Shown: positions 54,956 through 64,000 of the stretch, in pieces
How positions within the stretch are numbered: the stretch's first letter is position 1
How the letters are laid out: every line of letters begins with the position of its first letter
NCBI RefSeq assembly: GCF_007746795.1
Contig: NZ_CP036343.1
Span: 7,507,029-7,571,028 of the forward strand
Length of the DNA stretch: 64,000 bases
DNA from: Gimesia algae
GTDB lineage: Bacteria; Planctomycetota; Planctomycetia; Planctomycetales; Planctomycetaceae
Reading direction: 5' to 3'
Notes under the pieces: model-generated
The model's input: the letters and a program-made list of their open reading frames with translations, nothing else
What the model was told of the DNA's origin: nothing
The model's database searches: none
Made by a program: the position numbers and the translations under genes

Positions 54956-56117
54956 TCGCCGCCTGCGGTGGCTGTTGACCGTGGCGATCGCGCTGGGATC
55001 AAGCCCCTACTCATTTGCTGGTGAGCCTGCGACATCCATCGATCCGTTTCTTTCTCAGTCCCATTCGACAGCACAAACCTGGGAAGAACTCAAAAGCCGC
55101 TCTCCCGAACAACGCTGGGAATCGCTGGCGAAAGAGACCAAACGCGATCTGAAAAAACAGGAACGCAAAGAACGGCGCGAACAACGCAAGATAGGCAGAA
55201 GCAATGAAGAACTGGAACTGGTTCCAGTGTTCCGCCAGATTCCCGACGACATGCCGGAAACACCGGCTGCCACAGATACATTCAACACCGCTCCAGCTGT
55301 GTCCAGTGGAACCGGTTTAAGCACACCGGTGAGTCCACCAGTCATACCCGGAGTGGAACCTTATAAAACGATAGGCCTGGAACAGAATCCGACTCTACCA
55401 GCCACAACGGCAAAAAATCTGGAATTCAAAGGGCCGGCGCCCGTCAGTCAGCCCCAGCAGATTGTACCGGTCTTCCCGGATACGGTGACCGCTGGTTCGG
55501 CTTACATCAATTCTCAAAATACGTACGAACCCGCTGATCCCGTGCCGGGACTGGATCCCAATTCTCCGGATTTCCTGGAAGATGAAACACCACATATGTT
55601 AAAGAAGATTGCCGGTATCAATCCGTTCTTCAACTATGAACCCGATCCGGAAATTGCCAAAAACGAACCCTGTCGCAACCTGTGCCCGCGACCGGATGGC
55701 AAACCCTGTAAAACTTCCGATGAACAGGGGGAACACATCCTGGCCTGTCCCCGTGAATTTCAGTTGAGCCACGAACCGTATTCGGGTCGAAATTTCAAGG
55801 AAAGTATCTATACCTGGGAAGCTTCTGATCTGAACTACAACCCACTCTACTTCGAAGATCCGAATCTGGAACGCTATGGTTACTCACGCCGTGATCTGGT
55901 ACAGCCATTTGTCTCCATCGGTCGGTTCACCGGTCAGTTGCTCGCGTTGCCTTACCAGATGAGCATCGACCCCGTGAAGAAAAAAGTGTATCCACTGGGA
56001 TTCTATCGTCCGGGTGAACCCAACATTCCCAAACGCATCAACGGGGTCCCCTGGAACACCAAAGCAGCTCTTACAGAAGGACTTACAGCGACCGGCCTGA
56101 TCTTCCTGCTACCTTGA
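54894..56117 (+). CDS. Secreted planctomycete-specific protein
   Basis: 407 residues from ATG 54894, GGGAGAA upstream, overlapping guaB by 62 bases. A long basic n-region and hydrophobic core ([20 protein letters not shown]) form a signal peptide. A charged linker ([19 protein letters not shown]) and a proline-rich middle follow, then a conserved C-terminal domain with [33 protein letters not shown] and a cysteine-rich loop ([13 protein letters not shown]). The C-terminal motif is typical of planctomycetes; function unknown. Confidence 0.8.
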   Translation: MILQLLKKHQITQPNIRPWNSRRLRWLLTVAIALGSSPYSFAGEPATSIDPFLSQSHSTAQTWEELKSRSPEQRWESLAKETKRDLKKQERKERREQRKIGRSNEELELVPVFRQIPDDMPETPAATDTFNTAPAVSSGTGLSTPVSPPVIPGVEPYKTIGLEQNPTLPATTAKNLEFKGPAPVSQPQQIVPVFPDTVTAGSAYINSQNTYEPADPVPGLDPNSPDFLEDETPHMLKKIAGINPFFNYEPDPEIAKNEPCRNLCPRPDGKPCKTSDEQGEHILACPREFQLSHEPYSGRNFKESIYTWEASDLNYNPLYFEDPNLERYGYSRRDLVQPFVSIGRFTGQLLALPYQMSIDPVKKKVYPLGFYRPGEPNIPKRINGVPWNTKAALTEGLTATGLIFLLP

Positions 56118-56181
56118 TGATTCTGACCGGAATCATTCTGCAGCAGTGGTTGCTGAACGACGATCAATTCGATACTCTCTA

Positions 56182-56217
56182 AACACACCTTGGTCAATCA
56201 GATCAGGGTGTGTTTTT
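56182..56217 (+). terminator. Intrinsic terminator after the secreted protein gene
   Basis: The stem AACACACC/GGTGTGTT encloses a 17-base loop and is followed directly by a T-rich run. It ends the transcript that includes guaB and the 407-residue protein. It also argues against an earlier start at 56210 for the next gene. Confidence 0.75.
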
Positions 56218-56263
56218 GTTATTTCCCACTGATCCTGAGCTTTTGAGAGTGAACTTCAGCACC

Positions 56264-56668
56264 ATGTCTCGCGATTCTGTCAACAATGTTTCTTCTGCTT
56301 CCCGCGATCTAGCCAACGATATTATCCAGCGTGTGGCCAAGTTAGTCAGCGAAGCAGAAGCGGAAACCAAACCGCTGGAACTGGATCCTTATCGTGGGCA
56401 GTTATTTGAATTATTTGTGATGGCGGATGCCGCCGGCTTTGTTTCGGAAGAAGCTGAGATTGATCTGACCGCTGATAATCTCTGTCGAGAGCTGGCCAGT
56501 CACTGGGGTCTGGCGTCCGCAACCCAGAGTGCAGTGGAATCCCAGGCCAAACTGCCCCCCGAACAACTCAGCAAAATGCGAATCCTCTGGTCAGTATTAC
56601 GACTATGGATGGAATGGGATTACGCCTGGAAGCGCTGGGAGGAATTCCATCCCAATGACCGCTCCTGA
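56264..56668 (+). CDS. Small helical protein, unknown function
   Basis: 134 residues from ATG 56264 (MSRDSVNNVSSASRDLANDI). Helical, acidic, with YRGQLFELFVMADAAGFVSE and a tryptophan-rich end (LRLWMEWDYAWKRWEEFH). No domain recognised. An earlier in-frame ATG at 56210 falls in the terminator. It stands alone between the terminator and the leftward glycosyltransferase. Confidence 0.65.
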   Translation: MSRDSVNNVSSASRDLANDIIQRVAKLVSEAEAETKPLELDPYRGQLFELFVMADAAGFVSEEAEIDLTADNLCRELASHWGLASATQSAVESQAKLPPEQLSKMRILWSVLRLWMEWDYAWKRWEEFHPNDRS

Positions 56669-56684
56669 AATCGGTCTTTCAATC

Positions 56685-57806
56685 TCAGCCGATCAATTCC
56701 TGCCAGAAGGCTGTCAAACGCTCTCCCGCCTGCGCGCTGGTGAACTGTTCCCATGCCCGCAGCCGCGCTGCCTGCGCCAGATTCAGACTGAGACCGGGTT
56801 CATTTACCATCCGAGACATTGCTTCAGCTAACGCATCTGCATTACCGGGGGGCACCAGCAATGCAGAGATTTCGTGTGTCACGATTTCTTCCGTCCCCCC
56901 CACGTCTGTCGCGACGATCGGCAATCCGCTGGCAATCGCTTCCAGCAGCACTCGCCCGAGGGGTTCCTGTTTCGCGGGATGCACGAGCAGATCAGCTTCA
57001 TTCATGAGGTACTTGATATCCTCGCGGTACCCGAGTCGATGCAGCCGACCTTTCAAACCAGGCCGCCCAAAAGCAACGTTGAGTGCCAGATCAAAGTCGA
57101 TGCTTTCCTGCTTCTGTGAATGACGCTCACCCACCAGCAGAAAATGCGTCCGTTGATCACCCCGTTCTGCCAGCAGTCGGGCCGCTTCCGCCAGCACATC
57201 CTGTCCTTTTCGCAAACCAATTTGACCGATTGTCAGACAGAGTTTTGTCTCTGGTTGCAGCCCCAGTTCCTGTTTCAAAGCCCCCGTTGCCGGTCGTGGC
57301 TGAAAGCGTTCGACATCGACGCCGTTATAGCAGACGGTGACCCGTTCCGAATCAAGTCCCCGACTGATGTGAAAATCACGCGTTGCCACTGAGACTGCCG
57401 CCAGTCTCTGGTTCTGGTTCAAGTCGTGAATCGCGGCGCGACTGAGTTTGATGATATCCCGCAGGTGCCCCGAACAGGGAACCGGAATCTGATCGACGAG
57501 TGCCCCTGTCAGCCGCGACATTGAGAGACTGTTGGCATGCAGCAGATCAAAATCACGAGATGTCATGACCGGAATGATCTGTTCCGCGATGGCATCCCGC
57601 GACAGTCGCTGGCCCAGATCATCGTGAAACAAAACGGGATGACATTCGATACCCGTCTGTTCCAGCGCAGACTGCAGCAGACTTTCGGGAGGACAGAAAG
57701 CGGTGAAGGTGAAGGATTTCCCATGCAGACGTGAGAGTACCGCCAGCATTGAGTGTTCGCCTCCATTCAACGAGCCGAACTCAAACAGAAGGGCAATATG
57801 TTTCAC
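56685..57806 (-). CDS. Glycosyltransferase family 4 protein
   Basis: 373 residues, GT-B fold. The N-terminal domain begins KHIALLFEFGSLNGGEHSML; the C-terminal domain has LTIGQIGLRKGQDVLAEAAR and the GT4 signature EPLGRVLLEAIASGLPIVAT with the E(x7)E pair. It transfers sugars from nucleotide donors to glycans or lipids. The donor cannot be read from sequence. Three bases downstream of the TIM-barrel gene, so likely cotranscribed. Confidence 0.9.
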   Translation of the reverse strand: MKHIALLFEFGSLNGGEHSMLAVLSRLHGKSFTFTAFCPPESLLQSALEQTGIECHPVLFHDDLGQRLSRDAIAEQIIPVMTSRDFDLLHANSLSMSRLTGALVDQIPVPCSGHLRDIIKLSRAAIHDLNQNQRLAAVSVATRDFHISRGLDSERVTVCYNGVDVERFQPRPATGALKQELGLQPETKLCLTIGQIGLRKGQDVLAEAARLLAERGDQRTHFLLVGERHSQKQESIDFDLALNVAFGRPGLKGRLHRLGYREDIKYLMNEADLLVHPAKQEPLGRVLLEAIASGLPIVATDVGGTEEIVTHEISALLVPPGNADALAEAMSRMVNEPGLSLNLAQAARLRAWEQFTSAQAGERLTAFWQELIG

Positions 57807-57809
57807 GAA

Positions 57810-58784
57810 TCAGTCCGCTTTGCCCGGTTGATCGAGTCTGGCCTCGAGCACGGCTGCTTTAGTTTTTTGCAGTCCGGTCTTCGCGACTTCCAGTGGATCC
57901 TGCTGCCAGTAATCGCGGTTGAACAGTTCCAGCGATAACGTTCCGCGGAAACCGGCCCGATGAATCATCCGAAAAATGTCAGTCAGTGGTGCGACGCCAT
58001 CGCCGGGATAAACGCGATGGGAATCGTTAATGGTCTCACGCGGTGGATCGGCGGGATAGTCATTCACATGAAAGACCTGGATGGCAGAACCACTGAGCAG
58101 ACCGAGGCCCGCGAAGTCGGAGCCCCCTTTATAGATATGATAGACATCGGGCAGCAGACACGCTTGGGGATGTCCGCTCTCGATGGCGACGAACATCGAC
58201 TCTCCCAGTCGCGAAAGAGAACTGGAGAAGCCCCAGACTTCGACCTGCGGAATGACATCCATCTGGTCTCCCAGTTCCAGTAACGCGCGATACCGTTTTG
58301 CGGCTGCGAACAGATTTAAATCGGTCTGTTTGGTGGCGCCGGTGGGAGGGGCTGCCATGCGGATGCCGCCAATCTGGCGGAGGGTGTCCATATCCCGCTT
58401 CGCGACTTCCAGTCCCTCATTTCGTGTGGCTTCATCGTCGACGATCCACTGGGCAAAGCCGATTGCGCTTTCGACGGTCAGACCTGCATCGTCAATGCGT
58501 TTCTTGAGGTCTGACAGCGAACCACCGGTTTTCACATATTCGTCGATGTCGCGCAGCCAGGGTTCAATCGAATCGTAGCCTGCTTTGGAAGTCAGGTCGA
58601 CCTGTTCGACAATTCCCAGCTTCTGACCACGAATGGTGCTGGTGTTGAAGCAGTAGCCGAAGGGTTCCGCAGCAGTGCGCGTGCGGTTCGTACCCGCTGT
58701 TGCTGTGGAGGGTACAGCGATCCCAGCTGCCAGGAGACCGCCGGCGGCCGCCAGCATTTCGCGTCGGTTGAGGTTGGTTTGCAT
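57810..58784 (-). CDS. Tat-exported sugar phosphate isomerase/epimerase-type TIM barrel
   Basis: 324 residues. A twin-arginine signal (NRREMLAAAGGLLAAGIAVP) sends it across the membrane folded. The xylose-isomerase-like TIM barrel has EVWGFSSSLSRLGES, HPQACLLPDVYHIYKGGSDF, IQVFHVNDYPADPP and RGTLSLELFNRDYW, whose His, Asp and Glu bind the metal. Planctomycetes have many such exported proteins; the substrate is unknown. It is the first gene of a two-gene leftward unit. Confidence 0.88.
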   Translation of the reverse strand: MQTNLNRREMLAAAGGLLAAGIAVPSTATAGTNRTRTAAEPFGYCFNTSTIRGQKLGIVEQVDLTSKAGYDSIEPWLRDIDEYVKTGGSLSDLKKRIDDAGLTVESAIGFAQWIVDDEATRNEGLEVAKRDMDTLRQIGGIRMAAPPTGATKQTDLNLFAAAKRYRALLELGDQMDVIPQVEVWGFSSSLSRLGESMFVAIESGHPQACLLPDVYHIYKGGSDFAGLGLLSGSAIQVFHVNDYPADPPRETINDSHRVYPGDGVAPLTDIFRMIHRAGFRGTLSLELFNRDYWQQDPLEVAKTGLQKTKAAVLEARLDQPGKAD

Positions 58785-58854
58785 TCGGGTGGTTCCGGTG
58801 GGCTGTTTAAGCGGGTTGGTTATTCTTTAAAGCTACCGGATGCGCAGACCATTT

Positions 58855-60351
58855 TCAACCTGTTCCCATGCCCCGATCAAACGCTTCCAGGTCCCGCTGG
58901 AACAGGCTGAGCACTTTCTGCTGCGTTTCCCGGTTGATTTTCCAATTGGGATTATCCACGGTATAGCGATTACAGTGATCCACAATCAGCCGATACAGAA
59001 ATTTGAATAAATGTCGGGGCACGCGCAACTGGGCAAACTGTCCAATCAGTTCCTGTTCGGAGATTGAATCATCGAACAGATCTTTAATAGACAGATTGGA
59101 GCCGGGTTCGATGGCACAGGCCCGCACGCGATCGCAGGCAACGTCGTACAGCGACTCACCGGTCCAGTCCAGTGATGTGACCAAATTCTGCTTATCCAGT
59201 CGCGAACGTTCGTAGAATTCTTTTTCTTCGCGCTGCAGATAGTACACCACATCAGAAGGGAGCAACAGCTTGAAAGCGATGCCGGGATGTTTGAGCAGTT
59301 TGTTATCGAACATTGGCCAGAGCAGATCCCGCATGCGTTCCGCCGAGCCGTTGACCAGATGAGGTTCATCGACCCGGTCGACCAGAATCACAATATTTGT
59401 GAATCCCATTTTTTTGAGGATGGTTTGAAATTTGGTGAGCAGTTCGTACCGGTCATCGCTGCGGTCCCGATAGGGGATCGGCTGACCGGCGAGTTCCCGC
59501 CGTTCGATGCGCGAAAGAATTTTTCGCAGTGCGTTAGGCAGATGATCGAAGACGCGCACTTCGCGCGTCACGCGCCAGGCCTTCCAGAGCAGTGTGGTCT
59601 GTCGCCACAACCAGGGTGCCCAGCCGACAAACATGATCAGCCAGATCCACCACTTGCTGAAATCTTTCCAGTTCCCCAGATAGAACACCAGGCCGACTGT
59701 CACGGCGGTGACCAGAAAACCCAGGGCTCGTTCCCATTCGGTTTTCCAGGAGGAGAATTTCAATTTTTTCCGCAGTCGATTCCAGCGTTGAACGGCTGGC
59801 ATGTCGAGGCTGTTATCATAGAATGCCGCCAGCAGCAGCAGGTCCCGTTTTTCCAGGTGCGTCAGATTCGCCACCTGTGCTTTGGAAACGGATTTGATGT
59901 TGTTATCAGCAGATTCGTCTGGCTCAATCATCTCACCGATTAATTGGGTCACGCCGAGCGACAGAATCGCATCCATATGATCCCATAACCGCCAGTGTGA
60001 AAGCAGACGCTCGGGACGGCGATTGCGTCCTGAATAGCGTTCGCGGAAGCAGTCCAGGAAGGGATTGAAATCGTCATATTCAATCACCAGCACGCGATTC
60101 TCGGGATGGTTGGCATTATGCTTCTGCAGTTGCTCAATCATCTGCATGCGGATGGCGGTCTTACCCGCCCCTTTTTCGCCAAATACGACCGACGTGGACG
60201 GGTTGGTCGGATTGGAAAATATTTTGTCCCAGACCGGATGATGCGTTCCGTTGAGACAGAATTCCTTGAAGACATGATCGCTTTGCGCGTCTTCCTGCCC
60301 GAAAGGATTCTCTTTAATTCCGTGATGCTCCAGAAACTGCTGAACTTTCAT
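58855..60351 (-). CDS. KAP-like P-loop ATPase with two membrane spans inside the ATPase domain
   Basis: 498 residues. Walker A is GEKGAGKTA (58-66) and Walker B is NIVILVDRVDEP (319-330). Two membrane spans (about 209-226 and 233-250) lie between these motifs, the hallmark layout of KAP family ATPases, which include PifA, a phage-exclusion protein. A C-terminal helical part follows. No partner gene is beside it. A signalling or defence role is possible, but the gene also resembles scattered planctomycete genes of unknown role. Confidence 0.75.
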   Translation of the reverse strand: MKVQQFLEHHGIKENPFGQEDAQSDHVFKEFCLNGTHHPVWDKIFSNPTNPSTSVVFGEKGAGKTAIRMQMIEQLQKHNANHPENRVLVIEYDDFNPFLDCFRERYSGRNRRPERLLSHWRLWDHMDAILSLGVTQLIGEMIEPDESADNNIKSVSKAQVANLTHLEKRDLLLLAAFYDNSLDMPAVQRWNRLRKKLKFSSWKTEWERALGFLVTAVTVGLVFYLGNWKDFSKWWIWLIMFVGWAPWLWRQTTLLWKAWRVTREVRVFDHLPNALRKILSRIERRELAGQPIPYRDRSDDRYELLTKFQTILKKMGFTNIVILVDRVDEPHLVNGSAERMRDLLWPMFDNKLLKHPGIAFKLLLPSDVVYYLQREEKEFYERSRLDKQNLVTSLDWTGESLYDVACDRVRACAIEPGSNLSIKDLFDDSISEQELIGQFAQLRVPRHLFKFLYRLIVDHCNRYTVDNPNWKINRETQQKVLSLFQRDLEAFDRGMGTG

Positions 60352-60702
60352 AGATTTCTACTTATTTAAACAGAACCAGATTAACTCTTTATAATGTAGC
60401 CACTTAAGGCAGTTTCACGACTGCCACCTGACTTCAAAATCCTTCCAGAATCGGAGCGGCAGGCGTTCTGGCTGAATTTATGTCAAAATGAGAAGTCTAG
60501 GTAATCGTGTTGTTACTAAAACATAGGTCATCATTTGCAAAAATGGTAGTCACTGCATTCTGAGAGCGGGAAAATAGTATCTGATTTTCAGGACGGTTCC
60601 TTAGAGCACCTCTTGCAAGTTGCGTCTGGTTTCAAGAGAATTCATGCCGGTCGGAGAGTGCCTCCGTCGTCAAAGCGTTCCTGTTTCAATTTCTACTGAA
60701 GG
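60352..60702. other. Divergent intergenic region
   Basis: 351 bases between the leftward KAP-like gene and the rightward CNNM/CorC-type gene. It must hold both promoters; the AT-rich part at 60480-60600 is the most likely site. No RNA gene, repeat or riboswitch was recognised. Confidence 0.4.
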
Positions 60703-61722
60703 TTGTACTCTACGTTGAACTGGCTTCCTCTTCTTGGTGCAGTGGCTTTGTTTGCCATTGGCTTGCGTCTGTCGGCTTTGTTCAGTGGATCAGAAACCGG
60801 CTTTTATCGTGTTAGTTTTCTGCGGTTGAACATCGACGCGAACGACGGGGATCCCATCGCCAAGCGTCTCTGCTGGTATGCACAAAACCCGAGCTATTTC
60901 GTCGCGACGACTTTGATCGGGAATAATCTGGCCAATGATCTGACGACGATTGCCATTTCGATTGGAATCGCAGAGGTCTTTCAGCAGTCGGGTGGCTCAG
61001 CCGAGATCGTCACTACGATCCTCTTCACGCCGATCATCTTTATCTTTGGTGAAATGGTTCCCAAAAATCTATACTACCGTTCGCCTTCGATGTTACTGAA
61101 ACGCTACAGTCACTGGTTCGATTTCTTTTATCGCGCGTTCTGGCTGATCAGCACCCCGCTGGTCGTGATCACACGGTACCTGGAACGCTTTTCGCCTGAT
61201 CGCAGTAAGCCGGCACAACTGGTTCTGGGGCGACAACGCCTGGTGAAGGTGCTGGAAGAAGGTCACCTGGAAGGCCTGTTGAGTAATTCACAGAAACACC
61301 TGGTACGCGGCATGTTCAATACCGCCGCCCAGTCCGTGAAGAAACTACTGATCCCACAGAATGAAATAACCGGAGTGACTCGTACGACAGACGCAGCGGA
61401 AATCATTGAATTAGCGCAGCGGAACCAGCTCTCGTTCATTCCGATTCGCGCCCGGGGCAACTCCAGTGAGTGGACTTCGTACCTTAAACTGGTCGATTTG
61501 ATCACCTCACCTGCACCGATTATTCCAGCCGTATATAACATGCCACGCCTGCAGTCTGATTTCAGTATGCTGGAATCTCTCTATATATTGAGAAACTCCT
61601 CTTCGGCCTATGGAGCGATCTTCGAAAACGACAAGCAGCTGGGGATCGTCAGTCAGCTGGATCTGGTGAAAGCCCTGTGTTCTTCAAATGGCCCGCTGAT
61701 GATGACCCGCACGGCCCTCTAA
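60703..61722 (+). CDS. CNNM/CorC-type (DUF21) membrane protein with CBS-like domain
   Basis: 339 residues (TTG 60703; TTG 60715 is an alternative). The DUF21 domain covers three to four spans with FSGSETGFYRVSFLRLN, IGNNLANDLTTIAISIG and FGEMVPKNLYYRSPSM, the family core. A CBS-type pair follows (VKKLLIPQNEITGVTRTTDA, then YGAIFENDKQLGIVSQLDLV). Relatives transport or sense magnesium or cobalt. It lacks the C-terminal CorC domain. metG is the next gene on this strand. Confidence 0.85.
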   Translation: MYSTLNWLPLLGAVALFAIGLRLSALFSGSETGFYRVSFLRLNIDANDGDPIAKRLCWYAQNPSYFVATTLIGNNLANDLTTIAISIGIAEVFQQSGGSAEIVTTILFTPIIFIFGEMVPKNLYYRSPSMLLKRYSHWFDFFYRAFWLISTPLVVITRYLERFSPDRSKPAQLVLGRQRLVKVLEEGHLEGLLSNSQKHLVRGMFNTAAQSVKKLLIPQNEITGVTRTTDAAEIIELAQRNQLSFIPIRARGNSSEWTSYLKLVDLITSPAPIIPAVYNMPRLQSDFSMLESLYILRNSSSAYGAIFENDKQLGIVSQLDLVKALCSSNGPLMMTRTAL

Positions 61723-61940
61723 TCGGCTGATTTTCACTGTTTTTGGCTGGATTGCGAGATCAGGCCGTGGGACGTACAATCAACGCCCGTTGAGATACCT
61801 AAGCTCAAACGGTCACGAAATTTGTATCCGCGGACGTTCACAGGCAAGCGATGTGAGAGAACCCTGCCGCATTTTCCGTGTCTGAATAGAAGTATATTTA
61901 TTAATCTGCCTGACCAGAATTTACCTTTTTCGGAATTATT

Positions 61941-63986
61941 ATGACCCAACGTCGCATCTTAGTCACCGCGGCCCTGCCTTATGCCAACGGTGACATTCAC
62001 ATCGGCCATCTCGTGGAATACATCCAGACTGATATCTGGGTGCGATTCCAGAAACTGCGCGGCCACGCCTGCCGCTTCTTCTGTGCTGACGATACGCATG
62101 GAACAGCGATTATGATCCGCGCCCGCCAGGAAGGCCGATCGGAAGAAGCGCTGATCGCTGATGTCCAGCAAAAACACATTACTGACTTCGCCGGTTTCAA
62201 TATTGAATTCGATAATTACGGCAGCACCAACAGCGAACAGAATCGCAAACTGTGTTATGAAATCTGGGAAGCGTTACGGGCCGCCGGACTGGTCGTTGAG
62301 AAAGAAGTGACTCAGCTGTTCGACGTGCAGGAAAATACGTTTCTGGCCGATCGCTTTGTAAAAGGGACCTGTCCCAAATGTAAAGCCCCCGATCAGTACG
62401 GCGACAACTGCGATAAATGCGGGAGCACCTACACGCCCGCCGACCTGACTGATCCGATCAGTACGCTGTCGAATACCACGCCTGAATTGCGTACCGCCAG
62501 CCATCTGTTTGTCCGCATTGAAGATCTGCACGGCTTCCTCGATGAATGGACACAGTCGGGCGAACATCTGCAGTCCGAAGTCGCCAACTATCTGAAAGGG
62601 CACTTCCTGGGTGACCCGCTGCGCGACTGGGATATCTCCCGCCCCGCGCCTTACTTCGGATTTGAAATTCCGGACAGTCCCGGTAACTACTGGTATGTCT
62701 GGTTTGACGCCCCCATCGGTTATATCGCTTCGACTTTGGAATGGTGTGAAAAGCACGGCGAAGACTTCGACCAGTGGTGGAAGAACCCCGAAACCGAAGT
62801 GCATCACTTCATCGGCAAAGACATCACCTATTTTCATACGTTGTTCTGGCCCGCGATGCTGAAGACAGCGGGTTTCAACCTGCCCGAGAAGGTCCATATT
62901 CACGGCTTCCTGACCGTGGATGGCGAAAAAATGTCCAAATCCAAAGGGACATTCGTCAAAGCGGCGACCTATCTGAACCACCTCGACCCGGCCTGCCTGC
63001 GTTACTATTACGCGTCCAAACTGGGATCGAGACTGGACGACCTGGACCTGAACCTGGATGAATTCATTCAGAAAGTGAATTCCGACCTGGTCGGCAAGGT
63101 GGTCAATCTGGCCAGCCGCTCGGCGAAGTTCGTCGCGAATACGGGTCTGTCTGCTGCTTATCCGGAGGACGGCGGTCTGTTCGCGCACGCCGCCAGCCGC
63201 AGCGATGCGATTGCCGCCGCTTACGAAGTCTGCGATTACAACGGCGCGATGCGAGAAATTCTCGCGCTGGCGGATCGGGCCAATAAGTATGTCGAAGATC
63301 AGAAGCCGTGGGAACTCCGCAAGGAGGAAAGCCGCCAGGCAGAGCTACAGAATATCTGTACGATCTCGTTAAATCTGTTTCGGCAGATTGTAATCTACCT
63401 GACCCCGGTGCTGCCGCAGCTCTCGCAGCAAACCGGAGAACTGTTGAACGATCCGATTGTGAACTGGGATCAGGCACAGACGCCCCTCGCGGGAACGGCC
63501 GTCAATAAATTCCAGCATATGTTTAAACGAATAGAAGAAAAACAGGTACAAGCCATGACTGAAGAAGCAAGAGAAGATGTTGCCGCTGCTGAAAGTGAAG
63601 CAGCAGCCTCACAGTGGAACGACAGCGGAACAGCCCTTGAGCAGGAGCCGATGTCGGAAGAATGCACGATTGATGACTTCGTCAAAGTCGATCTGCGTGT
63701 TGCCCGGATTGTGGATGCGAACTCGGTTCCCGAAGCGGATAAGCTGCTGCAGCTGACACTGAGTCTGGGAGGCGATGAACGCCGCAATGTGTTTGCCGGC
63801 ATCAAGAGCGCGTATAACCCGGAAGATCTGGTCGGCCGACTGGTGATCTGCTGTGCGAATCTCAAGCCCCGCAAAATGCGGTTTGGCACGAGTGAAGGCA
63901 TGGTGCTGGCCTCCGGACCGGGCGGGAAGGACGTCTTTCTGCTCTCCCCGGACGAAGGAGCGGTGCCCGGTCAACGCGTGCATTAA
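61941..63986 (+). CDS. metG: Methionyl-tRNA synthetase
   Basis: 681 residues. HIGH-type motif [13 protein letters not shown] and KMSKS motif [18 protein letters not shown] define a class I synthetase; two CxxC knuckles ([20 protein letters not shown]) bind zinc. The C-terminal 110 residues are a tRNA-binding (Trbp111/EMAP-like) domain starting [20 protein letters not shown]. An alanine/glutamate-rich linker ([18 protein letters not shown]) joins it. The stop at 63986 lies just within the window, with nothing after it. Confidence 0.97.
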   Translation: MTQRRILVTAALPYANGDIHIGHLVEYIQTDIWVRFQKLRGHACRFFCADDTHGTAIMIRARQEGRSEEALIADVQQKHITDFAGFNIEFDNYGSTNSEQNRKLCYEIWEALRAAGLVVEKEVTQLFDVQENTFLADRFVKGTCPKCKAPDQYGDNCDKCGSTYTPADLTDPISTLSNTTPELRTASHLFVRIEDLHGFLDEWTQSGEHLQSEVANYLKGHFLGDPLRDWDISRPAPYFGFEIPDSPGNYWYVWFDAPIGYIASTLEWCEKHGEDFDQWWKNPETEVHHFIGKDITYFHTLFWPAMLKTAGFNLPEKVHIHGFLTVDGEKMSKSKGTFVKAATYLNHLDPACLRYYYASKLGSRLDDLDLNLDEFIQKVNSDLVGKVVNLASRSAKFVANTGLSAAYPEDGGLFAHAASRSDAIAAAYEVCDYNGAMREILALADRANKYVEDQKPWELRKEESRQAELQNICTISLNLFRQIVIYLTPVLPQLSQQTGELLNDPIVNWDQAQTPLAGTAVNKFQHMFKRIEEKQVQAMTEEAREDVAAAESEAAASQWNDSGTALEQEPMSEECTIDDFVKVDLRVARIVDANSVPEADKLLQLTLSLGGDERRNVFAGIKSAYNPEDLVGRLVICCANLKPRKMRFGTSEGMVLASGPGGKDVFLLSPDEGAVPGQRVH

Positions 63987-64000
63987 CAGTGAAAACTTCC

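Noticed and set aside
56210..56263. Upstream extension of the small helical gene
   Set aside because: The extension overlaps the terminator hairpin; ATG 56264 fits better.
62274..63188. Long leftward open frame opposite metG
   Set aside because: It is a shadow of metG with no recognisable domain.

Overview
The window reads as chromosome of a Planctomycetota bacterium of the Gimesia/Rubinisphaera type carrying part of an integrated phage. The planctomycete call rests on two DUF1559 proteins with the [19 protein letters not shown] prepilin-like start, a PQQ-type propeller protein, tandem GYF_2 (DUF4339) domains and planctomycete-style secreted proteins of unknown function. No strain can be named from sequence alone.

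Bases 1 to about 17,700 are a prophage or phage-derived island, running off the left edge. All its genes but one read leftward in tightly overlapping operons. From right to left there are an excisionase-like HTH protein and small early genes; a tRNA-like gene; a replication/recombination block (HD hydrolase, ERF annealing protein, ParB-like protein, PP-loop PAPS-reductase-like protein, SF2 helicase, primase-polymerase, SSB, VSR-like endonuclease); a membrane and lysis-like cassette; and a lambda-type packaging/head module in lambda order (large terminase, gpW-like, portal, then a cut-off head gene). The exception is a rightward, AT-rich TIR-domain gene at 6461-7336, probably an accessory defence gene. 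A 52-bp element occurs twice (1826-1877 and 6337-6388, 50/52 identical), each time just upstream of a late operon, and looks like a phage late promoter/operator. A 25-bp perfect inverted repeat lies inside the parB-like gene. No integrase, repressor or tail genes are in the window.

Bases 18,080 to 64,000 are ordinary chromosome on both strands. In order: PQQ-repeat protein, DUF1559 protein and lipoprotein, Ldh-type oxidoreductase, thioredoxin-like protein, solitary DNA methyltransferase, short SecA homologue, RND/MMPL transporter, a ribose-type ABC importer (binding protein, ATPase, permease), a CapD-like nucleotide-sugar dehydratase, pabA/trpG and moeA, lnt, a GYF_2 membrane protein followed by two smaller paralogues of its C-terminal domain, a second DUF1559 protein, ribonuclease D, a MotB-like protein, an FtsB/DivIC-like membrane protein, and enolase.

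The last block is a rightward housekeeping run: psd-pssA (phosphatidylethanolamine synthesis), riboflavin synthase, rsmA/ksgA, guaB and a secreted planctomycete protein overlapping guaB. A leftward glycosyltransferase and sugar-isomerase-like pair, a KAP-like membrane ATPase, a CNNM/CorC-type protein and methionyl-tRNA synthetase follow. Several intrinsic terminators are visible. Many starts in the prophage are GTG or TTG, set by ribosome-binding sites and 4-base stop/start overlaps.
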